Source: Tipula vernalis
Lineage: Eukaryota; Arthropoda; Insecta; Diptera; Tipulidae
Length of the DNA stretch: 64,000 nucleotides
Direction of reading: 5' to 3'
Assembly: GCA_958295665.1 (NCBI GenBank)
Contig: OY282558.1
Coordinates: 352,203,034 to 352,267,033 of the forward strand
Position numbers and translations under genes: made by a program. A model generated the notes under the pieces. That model was not told the origin of the DNA and did not search any database. It saw nothing but the letters and a program-made list of their open reading frames with translations. Numbering within the stretch: the first letter of the stretch is position 1; each line of letters starts with the position of its first letter. Below are positions 20,678-33,335 of the stretch, in pieces.

Positions 20678-20940
20678 TGAATATATGTAACATGTTTTCT
20701 GAATTTGTATTTTACAACTAGTTTTCTCTAATTTTTCGCCTTTTCCAATAAAATACGGTTAATCGATTAACGAAAAAGTCAAGCAATTGTAACCTCTACC
20801 TACAGACTAAGCTATCCCTACAATCTATATTGCAAAAGCCCGTTAACTTTCAGCAGAAAAGTGCAAACAATATAATAAATGGAGAAGTGGCCATAACACG
20901 ACTTTCTTTTACGAACAGAGAATTTTCATAAAACAAATTA

Positions 20941-21075
20941 TTTTTTTGGTATAGGGCTGTTTATTTTTGCAGATTTAAGCTTGAGCTTTCAATCCAAATT
21001 CGGGATCATTATCAAAAGCATAAAGAAAGTTCAAGCTTAAATCTGCAAAAAATAAAGAGCCCTATACCAAAAAAA
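20941..21075. mobile_element. 135-bp hairpin MITE with TA duplication
   Basis: Two arms of about 50 bp (20941-20990 and 21026-21075) are nearly perfect reverse complements, starting TTTTTTTGGTATAGGGCT and sharing GCAGATTTAAGCTTGA. The spacer is about 35 bp. TA flanks both sides (20939-20940 and 21076-21077), as expected for Tc1/mariner-type insertion. No coding capacity. Confidence 0.85.
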
Positions 21076-21077
21076 TA

Positions 21078-22020
21078 TTGTTTAAATATAAATAATTGGC
21101 TCATTATAAATAAAAATAATTTATAATTTTGAGAAATTTAATTTTTTTTTTTTTCAATTTTTGGAAACATTTTGTACTAAGTAGTTTTTTGTAAACCTTA
21201 TACTTTTTAAGATATTTGCAAAATAAATTTTCTGGACCAAGGGAGTGGCCACTTCCAGTTAGCCGATTTAGAGTAAAATTCACTGGGATCTTCCAATTTA
21301 TCAAAAAACCATAATTTTGAATTTTCAATTCGATTGGTTAAACCATCTGGGCTGTAGAGAGGACACAGACTGACAGGCAAACACCATTTCGAAACCCACT
21401 TTTTCGGACTCAATGTTGAGGTCCGCTGAACAGATAAATCTCTAAAAATCTCAAGGTTTAAAATTTTCATGATTACTATACTTTATTTTACTAGACTAAA
21501 AGAAAGTAAAAATTGCGAACACAGAAAAAAAGTCTCTCATAACCAAATAATTTTGATAAAATTCGAAATTTAGTAAATACTTAGGGAGAAAAATACGTCA
21601 AATGTCAAATTCTTATAGGAGGCTGGAAGTCATGTTTTAATTTTATGATTTTTATGTTTCGAATGTGTAGCGGCTGAGAAAAAAAAATAGACATAACTTT
21701 TTGTAATTGTTACTGTTTTTTTAGGATACAGACTGTCAAATATTAAATAATTTTATGCAAATCGCCAAAATTGTGCATATTTTTTTATAATCTTTCTCCT
21801 CTTTTAGTTCTATATCTATTTTTCTTGCGCAATACGTTTAAGTAAGACAACCTACAATTTTTTTGTGTCTCAAAATGAAATTTAAAATAAAAGTTACTGA
21901 CAAAAAATTGTTTATTACAAAGTAAAGAGAAAAATTTGCAAAAATTGACAGTTACAATTTAACGTTTACATTCTCATTTGCTTCCTCTTTTTTACGATTC
22001 GTTTTTGCGCTTCGTTTATT
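21078..22020. other. No gene recognised
   Basis: Minus-strand frames at 21104-21470 overlap and include CLPVSLCPLYSPDGLTNR, which has a non-random look but matches nothing I can name. The rest is AT-rich with no feature. Confidence 0.4.
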
Positions 22021-22030
22021 TATAAAACTT

Positions 22031-23155
22031 TAAACTACCTCCGTACAAGTGGTTATGTGGAACACTATATAGCTTATTCAAAACCGGCCTTACTTTTTCT
22101 CACAGAAACCAAAATTCTCGACTCTGGTGATTGGAGGTCGGTATTAAGGGTTATACCTTTACGCACCGCCTCATTCGCCACAACGGGCTGGCCATTTATA
22201 TCTGTGAGAATATTCTATATTCTATTCCCAATTACATAGGCTAAGGTTCAAACGACTATTCTAACTTTTTTTGGGTTGAAATTCGGGTTTCGAAATACAC
22301 CCTTTTCCTCTGCGGACTCTATCGTAGCCCAAACATTCCAAGCAACACTGCTAATGTGGGGTTTAAAACTCTTTCAGAATTGTATAAATATTTGTCATTA
22401 CATGAATGGGGCAGTTTATTCCTTCCAGTCGCGCCAAACCGATAAAGTCACGCAAGCCGTCGTTCAATTACGAATGTAAAAAGGCAGACGTAAACAAAGA
22501 AGCCTCGCATTGTCGGTTTACGCCAAAAAACAGCGAGCGAACATTTTGGACATTTTATCAAAAAAATACAGGAGAGCTTCTTGGAAAGCAGAATATCCGT
22601 AATACCACCTCTAAAATAAGGTGATTACTTTTTTTCTATTGCTCAGGAGAAAGCTAACCATCTCGCCTCTAAGTATGCCGCCAACTCAAATTTCCCTGAT
22701 TCCGTTCAGATACCTTCGGCAATCCCTAGGGTAACTTCATCGATGTCTCGTGTTATTTTCTGGGATCATGTGATTGCTAAGATTTCCGATTGTCCTGATG
22801 GGATTCCCCCAATTGTTCTCAAAGCTAATGTAGTCAATCATTAATGTTCAACTAATGATATATCTAGATGATCACTACCTAATATCCAATCATCAGTACG
22901 GATTATGTCGTGGTCGATCGACTGAGTGTCTGCCACAGGGGGTTGTTGTATGAGTTGCGAGCAAATGGACTCCACTCTTTGCTGAATTTATGGGTTATGA
23001 ACTTTCGTTCCTGTCGCAAAATCCAACTGTGACATCTTTAGCTCACACATTAAATGCTGGTGTCCCTAAAGGATCCATCGTGTCTCCAACTCCCTTTTTA
23101 ATCTTTATTAATGATCTCCTATCATTAAGTCTCAATCTTATTCAAAGTTCTCGCT
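22031..23155 (+). pseudogene. LINE relic: endonuclease, linker and RT, internally deleted
   Basis: In order on the plus strand: SKPALLFLTETKI (22079-22115), the LTET block of APE-type endonuclease; FLCGLYRSPN (near 22310-22340), another endonuclease block; a linker with PDGIPPIVLKAN (near 22795-22830), the G-DGIP--VLK motif just before RT; HQYGLCRGRSTECL (near 22890-22935), the QYGF-RGRST block; and LNAGVPKGSIVSPTPFLIFI followed by NDLL (near 23053-23120), the GVPQGS--SP-LF--YINDL block. RT sequence between VLK and QYG is missing. Frames change repeatedly, so it is dead. It is in the same orientation as the RT fragment at 20.4 kb but from another copy, since the endonuclease lies downstream. 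Confidence 0.75.
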
Positions 23156-23159
23156 AAAA

Positions 23160-23985
23160 CCTTAAGCATGAAATTTTTAAATATTGTGAAACATTTCTTA
23201 TTCGTTAAATTTAATTTATATTAATGATTGGTCAATTTTCGCGGTCAGACAACTTTCATGGTTAATTTATAATTAGTAAGTCGCGTTTACATAATATTAA
23301 ACTATAAAGAATAAATATGTTTAAGGCCATTTAAGTTGTTAAATCACAAAACCAACAAATTCATCAACATAATAATTTTCTGTAATTTTCTGCGATTCTT
23401 CAAAATTGTATTTCGGCGTTAAAAGTGTTATGTTCCACGATGATATGCTTCCGGTTAGCTTGTAAGTTTTCCCAGATATATAATGGAAATGCCTTAAGGT
23501 CAGTGATACACAGTTTTTAAGTTAACAGTCAAAAAAGATAGTTCCAGTTTAAAAGACATAAGATATTGTCTTAATGATTTCCTAGTGATAAGTGTTGTCG
23601 TTCGTAAGTGATAAAATATGATCGTAAATAAATAAATAAACAAATAAATTAGGTAAGTATTTTAAATCGTATTTCCTACCTATAAAACATTTAATACATA
23701 TCATATAAAATACCCTATTTGTTAAAAACAACAACAACACAAAAATCATGTTCCATATATTTTTTTTTTAGTTTTAGTGTTACACATTCAAAACAAAAAA
23801 ATCATATAATTAAAACATGACTTCCAAAAATTTGTGATTTCACAGATAATTTGTAGATTAATGATTTTTTTATTTTTAAACGTAATATTATTTGTTTTTA
23901 AATGACAAAATAATGACTAAATTTAAATTGTACGTAACAATTTTTATAAATTTCCATTATTTGGATTTTTTAATATAAATAATTT
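23160..23985. other. No gene recognised
   Basis: AT-rich sequence with short AAATAAATAAA and ACAACAACA tracts and no coding signal. Confidence 0.5.
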
Positions 23986-24222
23986 TGTAGCGGCTCATTC
24001 ATTCATTCATTTCACACATCACCACAATGAATTGTATCTTCCACACGCGAACTCACACAGAACTTAAACAACGCGCCTATTCCTTGTTCAGTTTTCTAGG
24101 CAGACCAACTGCGCGATGAACACAACACAAAACAAAATAAGTAAATTAAATTCTTTATTATTCAATCTCGTTTCGGATTTTGTGGCAGCCGCACGTGTGC
24201 TCTGCGCTCCTAGTGACTAACA
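23986..24222 (-). repeat. Possible solo LTR
   Basis: On the minus strand this starts TGTTAGTCACTAGGAGCGCA and ends GAGCCGCTACA, so it has TG...CA ends, it carries AATAAAG in the middle, and it is clearly more GC-rich than its surroundings. A (CATT)n tract lies near its left edge. No 4-6 bp target duplication could be found, so this remains weak. Confidence 0.25.
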
Positions 24223-24661
24223 ATAACAAAAATGCTGGTAAATAAATAATAAAATTAAAATTTAATTAACTAAATATAAATGGTGAAATAAAATAAATAA
24301 ATTTAAATAAATCAAACACATTTACTCAACATTATTTTGTTAAAAATAAAGTTTTGATTTTCATATATAAAAGTTCCGACTTTTATAATTTTTTTTGTTT
24401 ATTTGCGAATACTAAAATATATGTTGGCTCGAAAAACGAGTTTTGGTATTTTTCAGGTTAGCCAAATTAATTAAATGTTTCAGGAAATTTTCTTTTATAT
24501 CAAATCCATCGCCATTTACATAATTTAAAATAATTTTAACGATTTCATATCTTCCATTGTTTTGGTGCGTTTCCTTCACCCAAACAATCATGTATGCATG
24601 AAAATACTCATTTAAATCAAGCGTTTCATCCAAAAGCAACAAAAATATTATATTATAATTA
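24223..24661. other. AT-rich stretch with a 76-codon minus-strand ORF of unknown meaning
   Basis: The minus-strand frame 24642-24412 (LLLDETLDLNEYFHAYMIVW at its start) has a more protein-like composition than most small ORFs here, but no motif is recognised and no matching exon was found beside it. Confidence 0.3.
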
Positions 24662-25009
24662 TACAGTCCAAGCCAAAACTATTTGTACCTGCTAAATTTT
24701 TGATGAACATAACGCAGACAACTTTAAAAATTATATAAATACTGAACTTTTTGAAAACATTAATTTAAATTGAATAAATTTAATTACTCTGCTTTACATT
24801 ACAATCCAATTTTTTTTTTAATTTTAGTTGTAGGAGAAATTACCCACAAATTTGTTCTCAATATTATTTGTGCAAGATGGAAAAAATCAAAAGAAAATAG
24901 TAAATCAATTAAATTTAAGATTATTTTTAAGTAATAAAATAATGATATAGTCACTCATATTTTGTATGCATTTGGTCAGTTTTTGTTTATTCTCTATAAC
25001 ATCTCGTAG

Positions 25010-25200
25010 GTGGTTCAAAAATTTGCTGTTAGCATCACCTAGGATCTTATCCCACTCTGTTTTCTTGGTACCCTGTTACAAATTTTTGGTCTTGTTAGAT
25101 CATGAATATCGGCCACTTTAACTTAAGCCACCGTAAGTTAGAATCGAAACCCTGCTCTGGTCGAGACAAATAATTTTATTCAAGATTTTTGTATAATTTC
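25010..25200 (-). repeat. Arm 1 of the inverted duplication inside the Tc1-like element
   Basis: Read on the minus strand, it shares with 25555-25740 the blocks TTGAATAWAATTATTTGTCT, GGCTTAAGTTAAA/GAGGTTAAGTTAAA, ATGATCTMA, GGCCAAAAATTTG/GACCAAAAATTTG, CCAAGAAAAC and GGATAAGAT, all in the same order, with about 20-25 percent difference by eye. Confidence 0.75.
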
Positions 25201-25554
25201 GTGGTAATGACTCTTCTTATGTATGGGAGCATTATCGTGCTGATGAGTAAATTGAAGACCGACTTGTTTATTATCAACTAGGAATGTTACTTCATGATAT
25301 AAACTGAAATTGAACATTCTCCTTGAATAGTTCAGTTTTTACAGCCATGTAACCATTTATTTGTTGCCCAAGGGAAACTAACCGATGCTGTATCCACACT
25401 AATCGATGCTCGATGTTTATGTAATAACACACTAATTTTGACATAAACCAGTTCTCCATAGATCATAGGTAGATCATTTTCCATTTGTCTGTATGCCCTA
25501 TAAACTACGACTGTTCAAGGCCATAGTTCATTAGTCATGAGTCATTGCCACGAA

Positions 25555-25740
25555 AATATACAAAAACCTTGAATATAATTATTTGTCTTGGCCAGGGTAG
25601 GGTTTCCATTTAAACTTGCGGAGGTTAAGTTAAAAGTGGAAAATATGCATGATCTCAAAAGGCCAAAAATTTGCAGGAAGGTGCCAAGAAAACCGAGGGG
25701 GATAAGATTCTAGACAAGTTAACAACAAATTATGAAGCAT
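25555..25740 (+). repeat. Arm 2 of the inverted duplication inside the Tc1-like element
   Basis: Inverted, diverged copy of 25010-25200; it runs directly into the right TIR at 25737. The divergence shows the duplication is old or was built from two different family members. Confidence 0.75.
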
Positions 25741-26037
25741 CAAAAATTTAGCAGGTACAAATAATTTTGGTTAGGACTGTACAAGCCGTGCTGTCCTATT
25801 CATGATATATAAAAAATTACAATTAGTATATTAGTGTTAGTGATGCCGCTAACACACCAACAAAAGTCAATTTACATTTGATTTATCAGCAAGCGATTTG
25901 TATTGGTTTTGGTTTCATCTATAGATTTCATTTATTCATTTCATAACCACAAACAAAATATACCAACCAAATATATTTTTACGAAATGAATAATTCACGT
26001 TCAACAAATATATTTTGCAATAACAAATACATACAAT

Positions 26038-26850
26038 CAGAACCTTCTAAAGGATAGAGCCATAAACACACGTCATAATTTTTTAGAATCTTTTTTAGTG
26101 ATATAACTTTTCATTGTTCGCCATAGGAATCCATAGTAAAAATGATGTTTTTTAGCTTCAAGTTTTTCAATGAATAAAACAAAAATTTATAAAACGTTTA
26201 AATAAATATTTTCTACATATCTTTAACAACAATATACAAGAAGACTATATTGGTATTAAATAAATATTAATTGCAGAAATATTAGAATTAAATTATGTCG
26301 AAAATATATTCTTCGAACTTCCATTTTGAAAAATACATAAAAGTTGATTCTAACGAAGTAAAATAATACTTGCTACATTTATCTTTAATTTTACTAGTCT
26401 ACGTCAGATGTCTATAGTTGTTTACAGAAAAATCCAAAAACAAATTATTTAATCACAAAATTGTCATACGCTCTTAATATTTCATGAATTTATTTTGCTT
26501 TTTCTACGATTTTTGAACAGTTCCCCAGGTGGTAATTTTTGGTTCGATTTTACCAAATTTGCACTGCCATCTATGTAATGTTTACTTAGTGACCACACGA
26601 TTTGCAGTAAGCTTTTATTTCAATTTGACCAGAAGTCCAGAATGATGTTGTTACGAAAATTTTATAAATTTAAAAAAAAAGGAAAACGATTTTCTTAGTC
26701 GAGAAGAATTTTTGGCGTTTCCATTTAAAAATGTGTCTTAGGAAAAATGTGATTTCCCAAATGTTTTATATGAAAAGTTTGATGCTTTACTCATCTTTAA
26801 GTCCTATGGAAAAGCTTTGTTATTATTGGTGCTTTCAGGCTCGCCTACAT
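26038..26850. mobile_element. Non-autonomous TIR element, family copy B
   Basis: Collinear with 16108-17010 over its whole length, for example ATAGGAATCCATAGTAAAAA near 26124, TTTTTTAGCTTCAAG, ATTTCGAAC-type blocks and CCCCAGGTGGTAATTTTTGG near 26524. It starts CAGAACCTTCTAAAGGATAG. Its right end is decayed and no target duplication is clear. Several small deletions relative to copy A. Confidence 0.7.
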
Positions 26851-26899
26851 GTTGTCGCTACTAATCAACATCACATTCTTATGATAAATGTTGCCATAA

Positions 26900-28260
26900 A
26901 AAATGTGATGTAAACGAATCAGAATTATTATTCATTAATTGTCAAATTGTTTATTTATAGCTGACAAGTACCTGGCGTTGCCCGGGGTAAATAAAATATT
27001 CTTATTTTAGCAAAGATGGGACCAAAATATCATTTTTTTAAATTAACTTATATCGTTTACCTGTTTAATTAACTTATATCGTTTACCTGTACTCTGCAAA
27101 AGGTGGTAAAACATATTTCAATTCCCCTAAATCAAGGGGACTGCCCCCTTCGTACACGAGTATATCATTAATTTCATTTATCCATTTATTTTAACTCAGT
27201 CCTGTAATTTTTTTTAAAATCGAAATATTAGAAAAAATTGTTGAAGGCACCTAGACCAAGGGGCTAGACCCCTTCGAACATACTATAAGTCCTGCTAATT
27301 TTCGTATAAAGCCACTATGCAAAGTTTAAATCTAGTTGGATGAATAAAGACGCACAGTTCGCGTGCCCTTGTATAACGCGGTTAAAAAACTAAATTCTAT
27401 AAATTGAATTGTTGTTTTAAAAATGAAAAAAATTGAAAGTTTGAAATAACAGTTAAAAATTACAATAATATTATAGTTAGAAAGTCCAAAGAGAATATTT
27501 TAGGTCTCGAACAATCAATTTTTCACAAACACATTGCCGTAAAAGCCGGAATTGAAAGATGCACGCCACTCAATTTGCTGCACCAATCATAATAGTGACG
27601 AAGCAAAATGGAGCGCTTAAAATTTGTGATGATTTTAAAGTCACAACTTATCTGCAGCTCATCGTGCATTGATATCCGGTATCCATAAGATAGAAGAACT
27701 TTTTGATCTAAGTAATGCGAGATAATTAAATTCAGCAGGTTAAAAGCACGGTTAAAAGTCAATTTAAGTACCTCAATAGGTCTTTATATTGTAAGTATAC
27801 AAATAAAAAATACATCAAGGCGCAATGCTTGTTTGTAAACCACATTTTTTGACTTTGCTTCCAGAGCAAAACAAACAAATTTTTTTGAAGTTCCTATTCT
27901 CGGAATGAAGGTGCTATCTATTTTACGTAGCCACATACCTAGAAGACAAATGAGAAGGATCGAGTGGTGTGTCAACAGGAAGTAAATATTGAGCATGTGC
28001 ATGACACACAGAACTCCCATACCATAAAACGCTCATGATTCAGGTAATTGAGTTCTATGTTTAGAAAAATATTACGCTCAAGCTCTTCAATTTTTTACCT
28101 TCTCACTGTACATAATCGAAGAAGATGGCGTAAGAACTCCCTAGATGAGACGTAGATTTACAGTTCAACTCGCGTGTTGTCATTGAAATTTGTTTGACAT
28201 GCCTCCAAAGACGGATTTTACGAATGTACCGATATCAATAATAATCGTATAATTATAAAA
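26900..28260. other. Gene-free stretch with a direct duplication
   Basis: AATTAACTTATATCGTTTAC plus CTGT occurs at 27041 and 27067. Just before it, ACCTGGCGTTGCCCGGGG (about 26970-26987) is a GC-rich motif that I associate with repeats in several insect genomes. Minus-strand ORFs at 27523-28020 show no motif. Confidence 0.45.
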
Positions 28261-28264
28261 TCAT

Positions 28265-28375
28265 ACTACCGTACTATCTTACAACTATACCATAATAACA
28301 GCATACCATTATACCAAAAAACCATCATACCATTATATTATAAGACAGTCACACCATCGTACCATGAAACGTAGG
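28265..28375. repeat. CATACCATTATACC-type microsatellite
   Basis: Degenerate ACCATNATA units, like 7095-7170. Confidence 0.65.
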
Positions 28376-29555
28376 ATATTTGTAGGAAATTTTAAAAAAA
28401 GGCGGTGGTCTAATTTTTAGAAAAAGAAGAAATCGTTTCTGTTGCTATTAAATATTTCCTTAAGACAGGATGAAAAAGTTCCGAGTAATTACTAGTAATC
28501 TAACTAAATAGAAATAAGAATCCAAATTTGTATGCAAAAAAAATGTAGATTCTAACTGATATTTAGATTTAGAAGAAAATTTGCTAAACTCCTTTGAAAT
28601 CAAAGCTTTCAACATCAAAGTATAAAGTATTTTTCATATCAAAATGCGTCGGCCTTGAGCTTCAAAAATAAAAATTCTATATTTTATTTTTGAATTATGC
28701 AAGATTCTTTAGAAAGCCAAGGCAATCCGTTCCACATTCGATTGCAACATTTTAAAGTTGCACAAAGCGAAGTATTTTGTCAACATAACCTACAAATCAC
28801 ATTTTTAGCACGGCTGTTTTATTTTTACAGAATCTCAGTTCTTGCTATAATTCACGTGCAAAATGAACCAAAACAAAAAATTTGATACCAACCGAATGTC
28901 CAAAGTTAACGGCATTGGTACAAAAGGGTCTCAGCTTCACATTTGTGATAACTAAATATTTTGAGGTGTGGTGTCTGGTATGCAATATACCTAACTGTTT
29001 TCGTGTTTACTGGGTTGATTTATTTGTAATATTTATTTTGCACTCCCAGTTTACTCTTTTTGCACTTCAAATTTAACCTTTTATAAATCAAATTAAGCAT
29101 TTAGCCAAACAATTACATATCAAGTTTTGATCAGAACGGGTTGAATTTGATTGGAAAAGATGGAATATGGTAAGCAGCTTACGAAGTATCATTTTGGTGT
29201 TCATAAAAATCAAAACGAAATTGTTGAAACTTTCTACATAGAAAAATATCTAACCGCGACTGAAAACAATTTCTTGTTTCCTTCACTAGGAGCGCAATTA
29301 TCTTTAGAAAGGGATCAAGGGATACTTAAGCCAAACCAGTCAGTCCCTAAAATCAATTACCGTTCGTTCTACTTATAGTTTGACATTTACTGGAAACGGT
29401 AAATAAAAATAATCCCGGTAAAATCGGTTTATTTTGAAAAGCGATTTTTGTGTATAAGGAAAATGCAAATGCCAAATTGATTTTGCAATTATAGTGATGG
29501 TATTTTTCTTCGGTTGTTTTTAGCGAGTTTCCCCCGATTTTGGAAATTACCTTTA
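28376..29555. other. No gene recognised
   Basis: Small plus-strand ORFs at 28697, 28882 and 29151 (up to 75 codons) lack motifs or neighbours that would support them. Confidence 0.4.
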
Positions 29556-29559
29556 TTTC

Positions 29560-30330
29560 CCGATTTCATATCGGGATGCTTAATGTTCGAGCCTTAATTG
29601 GCGATTCGGTGTTTCAAAATAATCAAATAATCAGTTTTTCGAGATTTTCGAGATTATTCGAGTAGGAACTACACATTTATTGCATATCGTCTTGTTGAGC
29701 CTAACCTTAACTTGGTTAGTAGCATTTTGCTCAGTAGTATTATTAACATTAAGTTATATTTACACGAAATTTTGGAATTTTTCGAAATTTTCGTGGGTTT
29801 TTTAAATTTTTACAGTCTTTCCGAAATTATTCAATTGTTCGAGAACAATCGAGATTCAAATAATATAGAGACTTTTCAACTTTTTTTGGGTTAATCGAGA
29901 TTATTCCGCGGTATATTCTAGATTTCTAAAGTTCAACATTTCTAGGATTATTCGAGACTGCCAAAGATTTTCAAATTTATTCGAATTTTGAATGCCAATG
30001 TTCTGCGCTGAGCTTTGCGTTGTGAGAACTTACAGATATATACATATAAATTTGAATCGTGATATTCAGTAAATTTTTCGAGAGTTTGCCAAAATTTCGA
30101 TATTTCTCCGATTTCCTAGGTAATTTGACATTATTCAAAAATGTCCAGATTATTTACGTTTTACATGACGGTGATTAGCCCGTACAGGATTTCGTTTGGT
30201 TTTATATACTTACGGATTATTCGATTTTTGAGAACTTTCAAGGATATTCAACTTTGAAAATTCGATATTTTTGGGATTATTTCGAAATTCGTGATAGTTT
30301 TCAAATTTTATTCAAAATTTTGTGATGCTT
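29560..30330. repeat. Degenerate TTCGAGATTATTCGA repeat field
   Basis: TTCGAGATTTTCGAGATTAT and shorter forms (TTATTCGAGA, TTTTCGAGA, TTATTCGA) recur at irregular spacing across about 700 bp, and again at about 32980-33260. It resembles a strongly mutated simple repeat. Confidence 0.6.
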
Positions 30331-33300
30331 TATCGATATACATACATTAGAAAACGTTATATTACTGAGTTGCACTATGATTCGTTTTATTTGAGGCCAT
30401 TGAAATGAATCACGCTCTGTTTCGTCAACTCTCGAAAACAGATACTTAATTAATGCGAGGCTCAACAATAGAAAAAAATAAGTTTTTACCTAAAAACTTT
30501 ACTTGTTGATAGCTACAAGTATTTTTAGGGACCAAGAAAAATTTTGCGAGGGGACGGGGAGAGGTCCACGAAATTTGTACAAATGTATAACTATTTTTTT
30601 ATATTTTTTAATTTACGTTATTGTATAACGATTTTAAGTTTAGAAATAACTATGTTATATTATAAATAAGCCTCAAATTTTTTATTAAAAATTTATTGAA
30701 TACTTAAATTCGACAAAATTTCTAAATTCCCAAAATAGTATTTTTCAGTCCTAGTTTCGAAGTTTTCATAATTCCCTAAGCTTCTTTAATTCTAAATGAA
30801 AAGACCTCATTTCTATCCTTATTTTAAAAATCTGTGAATTTAGGGTTTCAAAATTTCGGCATGAAACACATTTTTCGAAATAACTTGCATTGAAATTTTA
30901 TTATAACTTCGATGTAGTAAATTAAATTTAGAGCTTTGCCAACCGTAAGAAACTAAAACTATTGTCCTAAGGTTTTTAGAGTAGCGCTTTATTCGAATCG
31001 AATTTGTACAATATTCGAAGATTCTTCAGATTCTTAACATTTTAAAATAAATGAAAAACTAAAAATATAACCACAAACTATACAGAACATTTAAAATTTT
31101 ATGAAATTTCTAATTATCCTAATAAATTGTTGAAATTATGATGTGTTTGGACCTTTTATGATTTCAAATTTCAAGATAACTTATCCTTATTGACCAATCA
31201 TCCAAAATATAAATATTTTAGTACGAACTTTAAAACGCGAATTGTATATACAAAAACTTCAGTACAAAAGATCAAATTATAAATTCGACAAATAAGCCAA
31301 ACAAAGACTAAATTAAATGAAAAGTGTGTACTTACTTCATAAAAAACAAAGCCTTTATTAAAATATCCTATTACCATACGTAAAAGTTAGTCACTTAAGG
31401 CTAGATTTCAAAGTAGGCACAAACCGATAAAAAATGAATTCAAATTAGAATATGATTTACACGGTTTTCATCGGAATCAGAATCAACCCACAACTCCAAA
31501 ACGTCGATTAATTATGCCGTATTCATCTGTCTGTCCTTCCAGTCGCACATTTTTGATTTTCCTCTCATTCTCACGAATTGCGCTATTAGGGCAGAGAAAG
31601 TTGGGGCAGAGGTAGTGAAAATGAAATACTATGTGACAACGGTCACATGAGATTCTTCATATCTCGTAGGTCTGATTTTGTATTGTATGTACATACATAG
31701 TTACTTCTAAGAGGTCGAATATGGAGAATAGTGAGTATTACTTTGATCGCTGTTCAACATGTCCTAGTTCTAAATAATGAATAATTAGGGGAATTTATAC
31801 AATCCAAGAACTGTTCAATATAATGGAAAATTATTGTAATATGGTAAATAGCTAGTTTGGTGACGTATAAATAAATTTGTATTTGATGGCGCTTTGTGGG
31901 GAAAGGATCGTCCGAGGAGTCGCAAAGACAAAATTTTTTACTACTAGTTTATGGTTATAAATAGTTTAAATTAATTTTAAATAAAATATTTTATTTTTTA
32001 CTTTGTGGATAGGAAATAAAATTAACTTGTTCGTCGCATATAGAAAAATTAAAAACCTAAACAGTTTTTTTTTGTGTAATTTAAAAAATTTAATTATAAA
32101 AATACAAAACAAAAAAGTTTTAAAATTAAAAGTTACTTCTTTACCAGAAAATTTATCTTTATACATTTTTTTTTACTATACTATAGTTTGGTTATAACTT
32201 GCTTTTTTCTGTAGTACGTATCTAATTTTAATTTTAGAGAAGTTGTACTCAACAAACAAAAAAATGTAAGGTATTTTTTTTTTTTTTTTACGAATAGGTA
32301 TTTCAGAGTAAAAATTCTCTTTACGTTTACGGAAACTAAAAAAAAATGTTGGAAATTAAATTTTCGTTAGTTTTCAACAATTTTTGCAGTTTTCTTTTGT
32401 TATCCATAGAAAATCATAAATTTTAACAATAGGAAGAGCCACTGCACCAAGGTTTCCTTTGTGCGGTTCTAAAAGGTAGAAAAATGCGAAAAATTGATCT
32501 TCAAAATATTCAGATAATCTTAGTCCAAAGATTTATGATTCTCTGTGGTTATAGCTCTAAAATATTTGATTTAAACTAACCAAATATCGTGACGTTAATT
32601 TCCAAATGCTGAGCCCCCTTGGTCAGTACATGTAATTAATGGGAAACACCTAAAATTAAAATTACACTTGATTGCAAGGGTTCTCAAATGGACAATGATG
32701 AAAAATCTAAGTAACCTCTAAGGAATCTTGAAAATTCCAAGTTATTAGTTACTGGTTATTGTAATACAATCACATTTCAATTTCAACTGTTAGAGCAGAG
32801 GTAACTCTATGCCAATTATATGTATTCTCTCTTAATTTCTTACATGATTACATTTACACGCGGAGAATCACAAAATTCGGGGTTTTTGGTTTATTTATAT
32901 ATTGCCTGATTTAAATAAGTTGCAGTTGCTTGGCGTCGAAGTTACTGGAAATTAAGGTTTTACAATGAATGCAAGATATTCTTCAGATTATTCGAGAGAC
33001 TTATTGATTACTTGATTTTCCTAATTATTGTCAGGGGTTGAGTTGCGTCTTACTAAAGAATTAGTGATTTATGAGACTTTGGTATTGAGCTTTCGACAAT
33101 TCAATAGCGTTGAGTTACATACATTTATTCGAAGTTTTCGAGATTTTCGAGATTTGATACATAAACGTTGATGTTACTTGGGTGTTGTGAAGGATTACAT
33201 ATTCAAAATTATTGAAGTTGTTCGGTAATTCTTCTAGATTATTGCAATTTTTCCAGATTTATTTAAGATTTTTGGATAATATTGCAATGGCGCCCAAATT

Positions 33301-33335
33301 AAACAATTCGTTAATGACTGTAACCTCTATACATG
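30331..33335. other. Long gene-free AT-rich stretch
   Basis: No coding or RNA feature is recognised. Two overlapping ORFs on opposite strands at 31966-32197 are low-complexity A/T sequence. The right end (32980-33260) holds more of the TTCGAGA field. Confidence 0.5.

Larger units (their letters stand above)
24664..25779 (-). mobile_element. Tc1-like transposon with 42-bp TIRs and an internal inverted duplication
   Basis: Ends are inverted repeats of about 42 bp: left CAGTCCAAGCCAAAACTATT then TGTACCTGCTAAATTTTTGATG, right reverse-complemented CAGTCCTAACCAAAATTATT then the same continuation. TA flanks both sides (24662-24663, 25780-25781). Minus-strand frames from about 25555 to 25000 resemble a decayed Tc1 transposase, including HQHDNAPIH near 25230-25260, which fits the QQDNDPKH second-Asp block. 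At 25555-25740, on the plus strand, the last part of the same sequence is repeated in inverted orientation. Total length of 1116 bp is short for Tc1 (usually 1.3-1.7 kb). Confidence 0.75.

Noticed and set aside
21104..21470. Minus-strand frames including SLCPLYSPDGLTNR
   Set aside because: Looks coding-like but no family, start context or neighbouring exon could be found; kept only as an unassigned stretch.
31966..32197. Two overlapping 64-66 codon ORFs on opposite strands
   Set aside because: Low-complexity A/T-rich sequence (Lys/Phe/Ile only), expected by chance.
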